DNA of 64,000 nt from Portibacter lacus (GCF_021533215.1 NZ_JAJNKA010000002.1:1-64000), one strand, 5' to 3'. Shown: positions 9,491-18,152, counted from the stretch's first letter. The notes: generated from the letters alone by a model not told the origin. Numbers and translations: made by a program.

Positions 9491-9652
9491 ATATTTATTT
9501 TTCTTTTTAATAGTGTTCTCAAGTTAATTAAATTCATTATTAAAAACACAACTTTAGTACTTTCTGTTTTAAATCAGTGCTTCTTTAACTATTTAATAAC
9601 TGTTTAAATCAAAAAGTACTCCATAATATTATATATGACTTCATTTTTTGGT

Positions 9653-10984
9653 CTAGTCACTAATAAGTTTCGACAAAATGTCTTCTATTTTCCGATAAGG
9701 ATTGTTTTTGGTCAATTTTTCTAAGTCGTCCTTGATAGCAGAAATGCCAAGATTACCCAATGAACCTTCGTGAGTATGTTCAAGTTTCGAAGGCTTTTGA
9801 AATTGACCTTTTTCGATAGATTTTCCCACTTGCAAGTAAGCATCTCGAAATGGAATTCCTTTTTTCACCAACTCATTCACCGCATCCACGGTTAACAAAT
9901 AAGCATACTTTTCATCTTCTACAATGTGCTCAGTTATTTTCAATCGCGGTAGCGTGTACTCAATTAAATCTAAAAGCTCACTCACCTTATTGAATGCTGG
10001 AAATAAATATTCCTTCAATAACTGGAAATCTCGATGGTAACCAGTGGTTAGATTGGAAACAATCATGGTGATCTGACTCGGTAGATTCATTAAACTATTA
10101 GAATAAGCTCTGATCAATTCGAAAACATCTGGATTCTTCTTGTGGGGCATAATGCTAGAACCAGTCGTCAATGCCGAAGGTAACGATAGAAAACGGTAAT
10201 TCTCATTAGAATAGAGAATCATATCCGTTGCCAGTTTATTAATATTTAGCGAAATATTTGCCAATGCTTGACTCATAATTAATTCTGACTTACCTCTTCC
10301 GTATTGTGCATTAATCGGATTAACATGCATGCTTTCGAACCCGAGTAATTCAGTGGTTCGTGTACGATTTAATGGAAACGAGCTTCCGTAACCAGCTGCT
10401 GAACCCAGTGGATTTTTATTGATGATCGGAAAAATAGCCATTAAGTATTCCGCATCCTCTTTGAAAGCTTCTGCAAATGCTGTGAACCACATCCCGAATG
10501 AAGAAGTCATGGCCACCTGTGTATGAGTATACCCCGGCATTAAAGTATCTTTATTTTTATCCGCAATTTCTAAGAAAAGACCAGAAAGACTGATTAATTT
10601 CTTAATCAATTCATCAAGTTTCACCCGATAGAAAAGTTTCAAATCAACTAATACTTGATCATTCCGAGAACGCCCGGTGTGAATTCTGCCACCTTCTTTT
10701 CCTAGCAAAAGTTCTACTTGAGAATGCACATCTTCCACACCTTCATTGATCGTAAAATCCCCAGCATTTACGGCATCAAGGATGGCAAGTAAGCCTTTTT
10801 TAATGGCTGGAAACTCTTCATCAGAAATAATACCCTCTTCATTTAACATTTGCACATGAGCAAGACTGCCTAATACATCTACTTTCGCAAGTTCTACATC
10901 TAATTCTCTATCTTTTCCTATGGTAAATTGCTCTATCTTTTCATCAATAGCCATTCCTTTACTCCATAATTTTGCCTTGCTCAT
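9653..10984 (-). CDS. argH: Argininosuccinate lyase
   Basis: Last step of arginine synthesis: argininosuccinate to arginine and fumarate, cytoplasmic homotetramer. The 443-residue sequence shows GGRIHTGRSRNDQV near the N-terminus, the MPGYTHTQVAMTSSFGMW region, and the fumarase/ASL superfamily signature GSSIMPHKKNPD (about residue 278) with the catalytic Ser loop. It is the last gene of the operon, 28 bp after the deacylase gene; this is the only junction in the operon with a real gap. No strong terminator could be made out in the 160 bp that follow before the protease start. Confidence 0.96.
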   Translation of the reverse strand: MSKAKLWSKGMAIDEKIEQFTIGKDRELDVELAKVDVLGSLAHVQMLNEEGIISDEEFPAIKKGLLAILDAVNAGDFTINEGVEDVHSQVELLLGKEGGRIHTGRSRNDQVLVDLKLFYRVKLDELIKKLISLSGLFLEIADKNKDTLMPGYTHTQVAMTSSFGMWFTAFAEAFKEDAEYLMAIFPIINKNPLGSAAGYGSSFPLNRTRTTELLGFESMHVNPINAQYGRGKSELIMSQALANISLNINKLATDMILYSNENYRFLSLPSALTTGSSIMPHKKNPDVFELIRAYSNSLMNLPSQITMIVSNLTTGYHRDFQLLKEYLFPAFNKVSELLDLIEYTLPRLKITEHIVEDEKYAYLLTVDAVNELVKKGIPFRDAYLQVGKSIEKGQFQKPSKLEHTHEGSLGNLGISAIKDDLEKLTKNNPYRKIEDILSKLISD

Positions 10985-11012
10985 CCTATCTAAATTTTAT
11001 TACATCCTCTAA

Positions 11013-12086
11013 TTAAAAATAATTATTTAACTGCTCGATAAATTTTATGTACCCTGCAACTCCACCTTTTATTTCTTCCAATTTTATAAATTCATCTGGA
11101 GTATGAGAACGCTCTGAAAACCCAGGGCCCATCTTAATCGTTGGAAACCTCATATGCGCTTGGTCCGATAATGTTGCAGAGCCAAATTGTCTAATTCCTA
11201 GATCCTTTCCTGCTTGAACTAATGGATGGTCTTTGTCTATTCCAGATGGGTTATTATTGAATGATCTCGCCTTCAATTTTGACTCACAAAATCCTTGAAC
11301 AACATCGAAACCTTCTTCGAGGGTATATTCATCATTGACTCTGAAATCGATTACAAATGTACACCGATCTGGTACCACATTATGTTGGATTCCAGCATTC
11401 ACCTGAGTAACACTGATCACATTCTCACCAAGTGTTTCTGAAACTTTATCAAACTTGAACTGCTCTATTTTCTGGATATCTATTAGTGCCTTATAAATTG
11501 CATTCTCGCCTTCCTTCCTAGCCGCGTGTCCCGCCTTTCCTGTCGCTTCCCCATCTATCACTAACAATCCCTTTTCTGCAATGGCCATTTCCATATTCGT
11601 AGGTTCTCCCACAATTCCAAAATCCACATCTCTTAGCTCTGTCTTCAAAATAGACTTCACACCTAAAGGTCCGAAATTTTCCTCCTCCGCTGTTGCTGCT
11701 ATGATTATATTGATTTTCAGATCAGGTTCATAGAAGTATACAAAACTTCCCAATAAAGAAACCAAACTCGCTCCTGCATCATTAGATCCTAAACCAAATA
11801 ATTTGCCATCTTCCACTTCAGCTCCGAAGGCATCTTTAGTCCATCCGTTCACTACTTTTACGGTATCGTGGTGGGAATTCAGTAATAAGGTTTTCTGCTT
11901 CGGATCCCAATTTTTACTCCGAGCAATGATGTTGTTGTTCACTCTAGTATATTTCACACCATATCGCTCTAAAAAAGCACCAATCAAATCTGCCGTCTTA
12001 TTTTCTTCCCCTGAAAAAGAAGGCGTCTGAATAAGACTTTTCAGTAATGCGGTAACTGATACTTGGATCTCTTCTATTGATAACAT
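11013..12086 (-). CDS. argE: M20 family N-acyl-citrulline/ornithine deacylase (ArgE-like)
   Basis: This is an M20 zinc amidohydrolase of 357 residues. Metal ligand segments are NSHHDTV (about residue 72), GLGSNDAGAS (about 100), ATAEEE (about 132) and VGEPTN (Glu), with a dimerisation domain inserted and a late His in SERSHTPDE. In the Bacteroidota pathway carbamoylation occurs on the acylated ornithine, so this enzyme is expected to release citrulline from N-succinyl- or N-acetyl-citrulline rather than ornithine from its acyl form. That is inference from the operon partner ArgF'. It overlaps argB by 13 bp. LysK/DapE-type specificity cannot be excluded by sequence alone. Confidence 0.88.
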   Translation of the reverse strand: MLSIEEIQVSVTALLKSLIQTPSFSGEENKTADLIGAFLERYGVKYTRVNNNIIARSKNWDPKQKTLLLNSHHDTVKVVNGWTKDAFGAEVEDGKLFGLGSNDAGASLVSLLGSFVYFYEPDLKINIIIAATAEEENFGPLGVKSILKTELRDVDFGIVGEPTNMEMAIAEKGLLVIDGEATGKAGHAARKEGENAIYKALIDIQKIEQFKFDKVSETLGENVISVTQVNAGIQHNVVPDRCTFVIDFRVNDEYTLEEGFDVVQGFCESKLKARSFNNNPSGIDKDHPLVQAGKDLGIRQFGSATLSDQAHMRFPTIKMGPGFSERSHTPDEFIKLEEIKGGVAGYIKFIEQLNNYF

Positions 12087-12850
12087 AATTGGGTTCCTGT
12101 TTCTGCTTGATTCATGTTGCTATATTGACAAATAAAAACTTTTTGAACACCATTTTTACTTGCCTCAAGCGCGTTATGTATTTTTGGAATCATACCTTCA
12201 TTAACCACTTTCTGGGCTTTCATATCTTGAAATTCATCTCCTTTTATAAGTGGAATAACTGAGTTTTTGTCTTCGAAATTTTGGAGAACACCTTTAAGCT
12301 CGAATGTATAGCACAGTTTTACTTGATATGATTTAGCTAAAGTTTTAGCAATTTCAGAGGCGATCGTATCCGCATTGGTATTGAGCATATTGCCTTTTCC
12401 ATCATGAGTTAGTGCACAAAAAACGGGAACAAATCCACCTTTCAGAAGATTCGCGATGGCAACGCCATTGACATTTTTCACATCACCTACATTACCATAA
12501 TCGATTTCTTTCACTGGCCTCCGCACACTTTCGATCGTATTTCCATCGGCACCTGAAAGCCCGAGAGCGTTGCAGTTTCTAGCTTGAAGTTGGGCAACAA
12601 TGTTCTTATTTACTTTTCCAGCATAGATCATCGTTACAATTTCCAACATCGCATCATCCGTGATTCTTCTACCTTCGATCATTGTGACGGGAACATCCAT
12701 TTTCTTAGCCATGGACGATGCTTCAGATCCGCCACCATGGATTAATATTTTTCCACCTGGAATTTTACAAAAGCTGTCTAACGCTTCGCTCAATTTGGCC
12801 GCGTCATTAATAACCTTGCCTCCTATTTTGATGATTGAAATGGACTTCAT
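12074..12850 (-). CDS. argB: N-acyl-glutamate kinase (acetylglutamate kinase family)
   Basis: ArgB phosphorylates the gamma-carboxylate of N-acylglutamate. The 258-residue sequence has the amino-acid-kinase motifs IIKIGGKV (residues 6-13), LIHGGGSEAS (36-45), the substrate loop EGRRITDDAML, NVGDVKNVN, and NTNADTIASEIA near the nucleotide site. The substrate could be the acetyl or the succinyl form, as for its operon partners. It is joined to the carbamoyltransferase gene by an ATGA overlap and overlaps the deacylase gene by 13 bp, indicating tight translational coupling. There is no N-terminal extension of the kind seen in arginine-inhibited hexameric kinases. Confidence 0.95.
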   Translation of the reverse strand: MKSISIIKIGGKVINDAAKLSEALDSFCKIPGGKILIHGGGSEASSMAKKMDVPVTMIEGRRITDDAMLEIVTMIYAGKVNKNIVAQLQARNCNALGLSGADGNTIESVRRPVKEIDYGNVGDVKNVNGVAIANLLKGGFVPVFCALTHDGKGNMLNTNADTIASEIAKTLAKSYQVKLCYTFELKGVLQNFEDKNSVIPLIKGDEFQDMKAQKVVNEGMIPKIHNALEASKNGVQKVFICQYSNMNQAETGTQLCYQ

Positions 12851-13788
12851 GAATGTTCGATTAAGCTATGCAGAACCGACTGGGCAGCAAATACTCGATT
12901 TCCTGCTTGTTCATAGATCAATGCATTCTCACTATCTAAAACTGAATCAGAAGCCACCACATTTCTCCTTATAGGAAGACAATGCATGAACTTTCCATTG
13001 TTCGTAAATGCCATTTTCTCTGCATCCACAATCCAAGATAAGTCTGGGTTAGGAATACCATAATATTGAGTGGAAGACCAACTTTTAGCATAGACAAAGT
13101 CTGCATTTTCGAATGCTTTTCTTTGATCGTATTCTATATTCAAATCTCCTACTAATTCTGGTGGCAATTCGTGTCCCTGTGGATGCGTAACCACAAAGTC
13201 ATAATCCATTGCATTCATTGCTTGGGCAAATGAAATAGGCACTGCTAGTGGCAATGCTTTAGGATGTGGCGCCCAAGAAAGTACAACTTTAGGCTTTGCT
13301 GTTTTTTTATTTCCTTCGATGGTGATGGCATCAGCTAATCCCTGAAGTGGATGATGAAGGCAGGATTCGAGATTTATAATCGGAACCGTTGCATACTTGA
13401 TGAATCCTTTTAACACTTGATCTTTTAGATCATCTTCTTTAGATTGCAATCCAGGAAAAGCTCTGATGGCAATCATGTCACCAAATTGACTTAACACCTT
13501 TGCCGCTTCTTTAATATGCTCTGCTGTATTACCATTCATAATACTTCCTAAGTCAAATTCCATCTGATAACCATCTCCAGCATTCATGCTGATCACATGC
13601 ATTCCTAGTTTTAGACCTGCTTTATGCGTGCTTATTCTGGTTCGAAGACTTGGACTAAAGAAGATGATAACAAGGGTTTTGTCCTTTCCAATTCCAGAGA
13701 AATCAGAAGCTTCTTGTTTCATCATCAAGCCTTGTTCGACTAATGATTTAAAATTTGATGTCTTAGCAATACTATAATAATCTTTCAT
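12847..13788 (-). CDS. argF': N-succinyl/N-acetyl-ornithine carbamoyltransferase
   Basis: This transcarbamylase belongs to the AOTCase/SOTCase branch, not classic ornithine transcarbamylase. Visible motifs in 313 residues are SPSLRTR (45-51, carbamoyl-phosphate loop), HHPLQGLADAI, SWAPHPKALPLAVP (branch-specific proline-rich loop) and HCLPIRRNV. Reading the specificity loop NGNTAEH, residue 89 is Ala (codon 13522-13524). As I recall, this position is Glu92 in Xanthomonas acetylornithine transcarbamylase and Pro90 in Bacteroides succinylornithine transcarbamylase, and small residues there favour the succinyl substrate. The product therefore is probably N-succinylcitrulline. One-base overlap with argD (TAATG) and ATGA overlap with argB. 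Confidence 0.92.
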   Translation of the reverse strand: MKDYYSIAKTSNFKSLVEQGLMMKQEASDFSGIGKDKTLVIIFFSPSLRTRISTHKAGLKLGMHVISMNAGDGYQMEFDLGSIMNGNTAEHIKEAAKVLSQFGDMIAIRAFPGLQSKEDDLKDQVLKGFIKYATVPIINLESCLHHPLQGLADAITIEGNKKTAKPKVVLSWAPHPKALPLAVPISFAQAMNAMDYDFVVTHPQGHELPPELVGDLNIEYDQRKAFENADFVYAKSWSSTQYYGIPNPDLSWIVDAEKMAFTNNGKFMHCLPIRRNVVASDSVLDSENALIYEQAGNRVFAAQSVLHSLIEHS

Positions 13789-14939
13789 TACACATCTATT
13801 TGAACGCTCTCGAAAACTTTAGAGAGCTTACTTATAAAATAATCTACTTGCTCTTTTTTAATGTTTAATGGAGGCAGAATTCTCATAATGTTAGCATTAC
13901 CAGAACTCCCTGTAAATATCTTTTCTTGATAAAGCATTTCCTTTCTTATTGCTGCCGAAGAAAAATTAAATTTCACTCCGATCATCAATCCATTTCCAAG
14001 CACTTCAACTTCATTTCCAAGTTTCGATTCCAACTCTGCCTTAAAATATTGACCTAAATCCTGAGCATGCTGAATCAAATTCTCTTGCTCTATAATTTCT
14101 AAGACTGCTATTCCAGCGGCACATGCTAGATGATTTCCTCCAAACGTCGTACCTAACATACCTTTTTTAGCGGTAAATGTTTGCTCATCAATTAAAACTC
14201 CAGCAATAGGAAATCCATTCCCCATACCTTTCGCCATGGTAATAATGTGAGGTCTGATATTAGCATTTTGGAAGCTGAAAAACTTCCCACTCCTTGCATA
14301 TCCTGCTTGAACTTCATCCATTATTAAGACTGTACCGTTTGTTTGGCACAATTCAGATACCTTTTCTAAATACTCCGTATCACAGGTATAGCAACCTCCG
14401 ATACCTTGAATTGCTTCAATAATCACAGCACAAACTTCGCCACCAGCTAATTCACTTTCCATTGCACCGACATCATTCATTTTCACATACGAAATATCGT
14501 ATCCTTGATTAATTGGTGCTTGAATAGCATAATTATGTGTAGCCCTAACGGCTGCTGATGTACGCCCATGAAATCCATTTTCTAAGGCTACAATTTTAGT
14601 TCTTCCTGTGTGGAAGGATGCTAATTTCAATGCATTTTCATTCGCTTCTGCGCCTGTGCTACAATAGAACAAAGCATAATCTGAAACTCCAGAAACACTT
14701 TCTAATTTATCCGCTAGTTCCTGCTGTAAGCTATTCAGTACTGCATTCGAATAAAAACCGATTTTATCCAATTGGTCTTTCAATTTCGAAACATAAACTG
14801 GGTGAGTATGACCTACGCTGATGACAGCATGACCTCCATAGAAATCAAGGTATTCCGTGCCTTCCGCATCATAAACATAACTGCCCTTTCCAGAAATAGG
14901 CTCTATATCATACTGGCTATATACATCAAATAAATTCAT
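13788..14939 (-). CDS. argD: N-acyl-ornithine aminotransferase (class III PLP)
   Basis: ArgD transaminates N-acylglutamate semialdehyde with glutamate to N-acylornithine. In 383 residues the class III aminotransferase pattern is complete: FYGGHAVISVGHTHP at the N-terminus, CSTGAEANENALKLA for PLP phosphate, MDEVQAGYARSGKFF with the PLP-contacting Asp, and the Schiff-base Lys in MAKGMGNGFPIAG (about residue 236), followed by GTTFGGNHLACAA. It lies 1 bp after argC and shares one base with the carbamoyltransferase gene. The acyl group is inferred to be succinyl from argF'; some ArgD enzymes also act in lysine synthesis. Confidence 0.95.
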   Translation of the reverse strand: MNLFDVYSQYDIEPISGKGSYVYDAEGTEYLDFYGGHAVISVGHTHPVYVSKLKDQLDKIGFYSNAVLNSLQQELADKLESVSGVSDYALFYCSTGAEANENALKLASFHTGRTKIVALENGFHGRTSAAVRATHNYAIQAPINQGYDISYVKMNDVGAMESELAGGEVCAVIIEAIQGIGGCYTCDTEYLEKVSELCQTNGTVLIMDEVQAGYARSGKFFSFQNANIRPHIITMAKGMGNGFPIAGVLIDEQTFTAKKGMLGTTFGGNHLACAAGIAVLEIIEQENLIQHAQDLGQYFKAELESKLGNEVEVLGNGLMIGVKFNFSSAAIRKEMLYQEKIFTGSSGNANIMRILPPLNIKKEQVDYFISKLSKVFESVQIDV

Positions 14940-14940
14940 A

Positions 14941-15903
14941 TTAATATCCTATTGATTTAAGGTTAAGTCCTGTTTTTTCATCGAGTCCGAAAACTAAGTT
15001 CATGTTTTGAACGGCTTGGCCGCTTGCACCTTTAGTGAGGTTATCAATCACACTCACCAAGTGAATCTGACCGTCTATAACATTGACAGAAATTCTAACG
15101 AGGTTCGTGTTCACTACTTGCTTCATATCGATCGGCTGATTCGTCACTCTTACAAATGGGTGATCAGCATAATAGGCTTGGTAATTCGAAAGCGCTTCTT
15201 CAGCAGTCCATGTCGTATCGGTATATATACTTGCTAGAATCCCACGAGTAAAATTTCCACGCATGGGCACAAAATTAATCCGCTTTTCGAAGCTTGGCTG
15301 GAGTTGGTGAACACTTTGAAAAATCTCTTGAATATGCTGGTGCTTAAGTGCCTTGTACACCGAAGCATTGCTTGTTCGCCATGTAAAATGCGTCGTCGCT
15401 GAAAGTCCTTTTCCAGCTCCAGTAGATCCTGTAACACCGGTGACTTGGACATCATGGTTCAGCACTTTGTGAAAGGCTAGAGGCAGTAATGCTAATTGTA
15501 TCGAGGTTGCAAAGCATCCCGGATTTGCAATTTTACTAGCTTTCTTTATTTTTTCTTTATTGAGTTCAGGAAGACCATATATAAACCCACCTTCTTCATT
15601 AAATCTATAATCTCTACTTAGGTCAATGATTTTTACTCCTTCTGGAATATGTTCACTTTCCACAAAATTCTTAGCCGTTTCGTGCGGTAAGCACAGAAAC
15701 ACAACATCCACGTTCCAGTCACATTTGTCTACGAATGCTAAGTCCCATATTCCTTCTAAATCATCATGCGCACTGTGTAACGGTTTCCCTGCGTATGTTC
15801 TCGAATACACCCAATTCAGCTTCGTTTCAGGGTGTCCGCTTAATATTCTAAGTAATTCACCTCCCGTAAAACCTGTGCCACCGACTACTCCAACATTAAT
15901 CAT
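14941..15903 (-). CDS. argC: N-acyl-gamma-glutamyl-phosphate reductase
   Basis: ArgC reduces N-acylglutamyl phosphate with NADPH to the semialdehyde. The 320-residue protein has the Rossmann start VGVVGGTGFTGGELLRIL, CLPHETAKNF, and the catalytic Cys in IANPGCFATSIQLAL (about residue 130), with VTGVTGSTGAGKGLSA following, all typical. It overlaps argG by ATGA and is 1 bp from argD. Length is a little shorter than type I E. coli ArgC, usual for this phylum. Confidence 0.95.
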   Translation of the reverse strand: MINVGVVGGTGFTGGELLRILSGHPETKLNWVYSRTYAGKPLHSAHDDLEGIWDLAFVDKCDWNVDVVFLCLPHETAKNFVESEHIPEGVKIIDLSRDYRFNEEGGFIYGLPELNKEKIKKASKIANPGCFATSIQLALLPLAFHKVLNHDVQVTGVTGSTGAGKGLSATTHFTWRTSNASVYKALKHQHIQEIFQSVHQLQPSFEKRINFVPMRGNFTRGILASIYTDTTWTAEEALSNYQAYYADHPFVRVTNQPIDMKQVVNTNLVRISVNVIDGQIHLVSVIDNLTKGASGQAVQNMNLVFGLDEKTGLNLKSIGY

Positions 15904-17093
15904 AATTGATCTTCTTTATTCTTATGGTAGTAAATTTTAGAAGCATTTCCAAGAATTTTAATAAATCCTTTCGCGTCATCTGCTGTCCATGCGCCTTGCT
16001 CTTCACCGTATTTTCCGAAAGGAACATCCATTAAATCATTAGGAGAATCTATTCCTTCTAATTCAAATCGATGAGGAAACAGTTTAATAAATACTTCGCC
16101 ATTGACCTTATCTTGGGTGTCTTCCAGGAAGGTTTCTATATTTCTCATGACAGGCTCTAAGTATTGGCCTTCGTGAACGAACATTCCGTACCATTCACTC
16201 AATTGCTTTTTCCAGTAAGACTGCCACTTAGATAGGGTGTGCTTTTCTAGTAGTTGGTGTGCTTTAATGATAATCATCGGTGCTGCTGCTTCGAAAGCGA
16301 CTCTCCCCTTGATTCCTATTATGGTATCTCCGACGTGAATATCTCGTCCGATTGCATAATCTGCAGCTAAGTCATTCAGCTTTTTAATGACTTGGATCGG
16401 TGCCAATTTTTCACCATTCAACGAAACTAAAGTCCCTTCTTCGAATCCAATCGAAATAGACGTTTGATCGGTTTCTTTTAATTGCGAAGGATAAGCTTCA
16501 GAAGGAATCGCATGTCTAGAATTCAATGTTTCTTTTCCTCCGATGCTGGTTCCCCATAGTCCTTGGTTAATCGAATAAGTTCCTTTAGCTGCTGACCATT
16601 CCAGTCCCACTTTATTTAAATATTCGATTTCATATGCTCGAGCAAACCCATTATCTCTAATCGGTGTAATGATTTCACATTCTGGTGTTATGGAAGAGAA
16701 TATTAAGTCAAATCTTACTTGATCATTTCCTGCACCTGTAGATCCATGCGCAATGGCATCGGCTTTCATTTCTTTCGCATACTTAGCAACTTCAACCGCT
16801 TGAAAAACTCTTTCAGCACTTACCGAAAGTGGGTAAGTATCATTCCTCAGTACATTTCCATAAATGAGGTACTTAATACATTTTTCATAAAATGCTTCTT
16901 CTATGTTAACAGCTTCGAAAGATGCAGCGCCTAATTGCATTGCACGAGATTCCATGGCTTCTAGTTCTTCATCAGAAAAACCACCAGTATTCACTGAGAA
17001 ACAATGAACTTCGCAATCTTTTTCAAGTGTTAAATATGGGATACAGAAAGAGGTATCTAGTCCTCCAGAATATGCTAAAACGACTTTTTTCAT
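15900..17093 (-). CDS. argG: Argininosuccinate synthase
   Basis: ArgG condenses citrulline and aspartate with ATP. The 397-residue protein opens with the N-type ATP pyrophosphatase P-loop VVLAYSGGLDTSF, followed by AHGSTGAGNDQVRFD (citrulline/aspartate site) and SINQGLWGTSIGG, and a C-terminal oligomerisation tail. ATGA overlaps join it to the upstream acyltransferase gene and the downstream argC. Its position second in the operon, ahead of the acyl-glutamate steps, follows the Flavobacteria/Cytophaga gene order as I recall it. Confidence 0.96.
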   Translation of the reverse strand: MKKVVLAYSGGLDTSFCIPYLTLEKDCEVHCFSVNTGGFSDEELEAMESRAMQLGAASFEAVNIEEAFYEKCIKYLIYGNVLRNDTYPLSVSAERVFQAVEVAKYAKEMKADAIAHGSTGAGNDQVRFDLIFSSITPECEIITPIRDNGFARAYEIEYLNKVGLEWSAAKGTYSINQGLWGTSIGGKETLNSRHAIPSEAYPSQLKETDQTSISIGFEEGTLVSLNGEKLAPIQVIKKLNDLAADYAIGRDIHVGDTIIGIKGRVAFEAAAPMIIIKAHQLLEKHTLSKWQSYWKKQLSEWYGMFVHEGQYLEPVMRNIETFLEDTQDKVNGEVFIKLFPHRFELEGIDSPNDLMDVPFGKYGEEQGAWTADDAKGFIKILGNASKIYYHKNKEDQL

Positions 17094-17665
17094 GTATTTT
17101 TATTGATAATAAGTTCAGATAGATCGTGTTCCATTTCATTTTTAGATGCAGCGAGCATTCCTGTACAAAGGCACATTCTTCTATTATGACGGGTTAATAT
17201 GTCAAAATTTGCGCATGACATGCATGAGTTCCAGAATTCATCATCCGTGGTTAGCTCAGAAAGTGGAACGGGTTTATATCCAAGGTCAGAATTAATCTTC
17301 ATGACGATGGAGCTGGTTGTTATTCCAAAAATTTTAGCTGCGGGATATTTGTCTCGGGCATGGTTGAAAGCGGCCTTTTTAATTTGCTTAGAAAGTCCTA
17401 GTCCTCTAAATTTCGGAATGACAATTAGTCCTGAGTTACTTACATACTGTTCAGAACTAAAAATTTCAATGTAGCAAAAACCTGCTAATTCCTTCCCGTC
17501 TAAGGCGATGATCGCGTTACCATTCGTCATCTTCTTACCGATGTACTCAGGCTTTCGGGTAGCTATACCTGTTCCCCGCATCTGTGCAGAAATCTGGTAT
17601 TCTTTAGCTAATTGTTCAGAATAGATTAAATCTTCTTCTGAAGCTTTCTTTATGATAATTCCCAT
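17090..17665 (-). CDS. GNAT acyltransferase, first gene of the arginine operon (probable acyl-glutamate synthase)
   Basis: The 191-residue protein has a GNAT fold: beta4 GLIVIPKFRGLGLSKQIKKA includes the acyl-CoA-binding R/Q-x-x-G-x-G/A-type loop (KFRGLGLS), and FGITTSSIVMKINSDLGYKPV marks the distal half. The C-terminal part is unusual, with four Cys (NSCMSCANF, RMCLCTGM) that could bind a metal. No other glutamate N-acyltransferase (argA or argJ) is in the operon, so it is the best candidate for the first step, making N-acetyl- or N-succinyl-glutamate. That assignment is inference from position. ATGA overlap with argG. Its leader is about 170 nt long from the proposed promoter. Confidence 0.75.
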   Translation of the reverse strand: MGIIIKKASEEDLIYSEQLAKEYQISAQMRGTGIATRKPEYIGKKMTNGNAIIALDGKELAGFCYIEIFSSEQYVSNSGLIVIPKFRGLGLSKQIKKAAFNHARDKYPAAKIFGITTSSIVMKINSDLGYKPVPLSELTTDDEFWNSCMSCANFDILTRHNRRMCLCTGMLAASKNEMEHDLSELIINKNT

Positions 17666-17762
17666 TTGCTGTTATGGTGAATTGTTATTAAATAATATAA
17701 TGTGGCTTATTTTGGATACATTCATCATGCCGAGAACATATCCTTTTGGTAAGAATAGTATT

Positions 17763-17778
17763 AGACCCGAAAGGGTCT
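17763..17778 (-). promoter_or_regulatory. Perfect hairpin in the arginine operon leader
   Basis: AGACCC (17763-17768) and GGGTCT (17773-17778) form a perfect 6-bp GC-rich stem with a 4-nt loop, inside the predicted 170-nt 5' leader and about 100 nt before the first start codon. No T-run follows on the minus strand, so it is not a simple terminator. No arginine-rich leader peptide was found around it. A regulatory role is only a possibility. Confidence 0.4.
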
Positions 17779-17840
17779 CCTAAATCGCCTTGAAATAGCG
17801 TTAATGTTCGTGTATGTTTGACAATTCTTCATCGAAGCAA

Positions 17841-17872
17841 CAAATATATTATAAACTTTTGAAGAAAATCAA
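17841..17872 (-). promoter_or_regulatory. Predicted Bacteroidota promoter of the arginine operon
   Basis: On the minus strand TTG (17872-17870) is followed after 21 nt by TATATTTG (17848-17841), matching the Bacteroidota -33/-7 consensus (TTG, TAnnTTTG). Transcription would start near 17835, giving a leader of roughly 170 nt before the acyltransferase gene. No ArgR box was recognised. Confidence 0.6.
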
Positions 17873-17985
17873 GTTTTCATTAAAAAATAATCGATTTACG
17901 ATTATAGATTTCGGAATTTCGATTTCTATAGACCTAAATTTAATGCTGATATAACAACAAATGAAACTTTATTCCAGCATACTGT

Positions 17986-18038
17986 GACGTGTCGCTTTTT
18001 AAGCTGGGGAAACGAGGGAGGCAGAAAAGTGATGCGTC
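17986..18038. repeat. REP-like hairpin repeat, copy 1
   Basis: GACGTGTCGCTTTT (17986-17999) can pair with AAAAGTGATGCGTC (18025-18038). The three non-Watson-Crick positions of the 14-bp stem are all G-U wobbles. The right arm is preceded by GAGGCA, as in copy 2. Confidence 0.7.
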
Positions 18039-18049
18039 TTTACCTTATC

Positions 18050-18067
18050 GACGTGTCGCTTTTTAAG
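18050..18067. repeat. Orphan left arm, exact 18-bp direct repeat
   Basis: The 18 bases GACGTGTCGCTTTTTAAG are identical to 17986-18003, 64 bp away. No right arm follows before the next hairpin copy, so this looks like a truncated or invaded unit. Confidence 0.75.
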
Positions 18068-18078
18068 TGTAGGACTTC

Positions 18079-18129
18079 GACCTGTCACTTTTAGGTGGAG
18101 CAATGTGTGAGGCAAGAAAGTGATAGGTC
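18079..18129. repeat. REP-like hairpin repeat, copy 2
   Basis: GACCTGTCACTTTT (18079-18092) faces GAAAGTGATAGGTC (18116-18129), 12 Watson-Crick pairs plus one G-U and a terminal mismatch. It is homologous to copy 1, including the GAGGCA segment ahead of the right arm and the T-rich tail after it. Confidence 0.7.
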
Positions 18130-18152
18130 TTTTTAAAAGGGTGATTGGATTT

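Noticed and set aside
9556-9640. Terminator for the arginine operon
   Set aside because: Only weak stems such as AGTACT and TGACT/AGTCA with no good T-run; not supportable.
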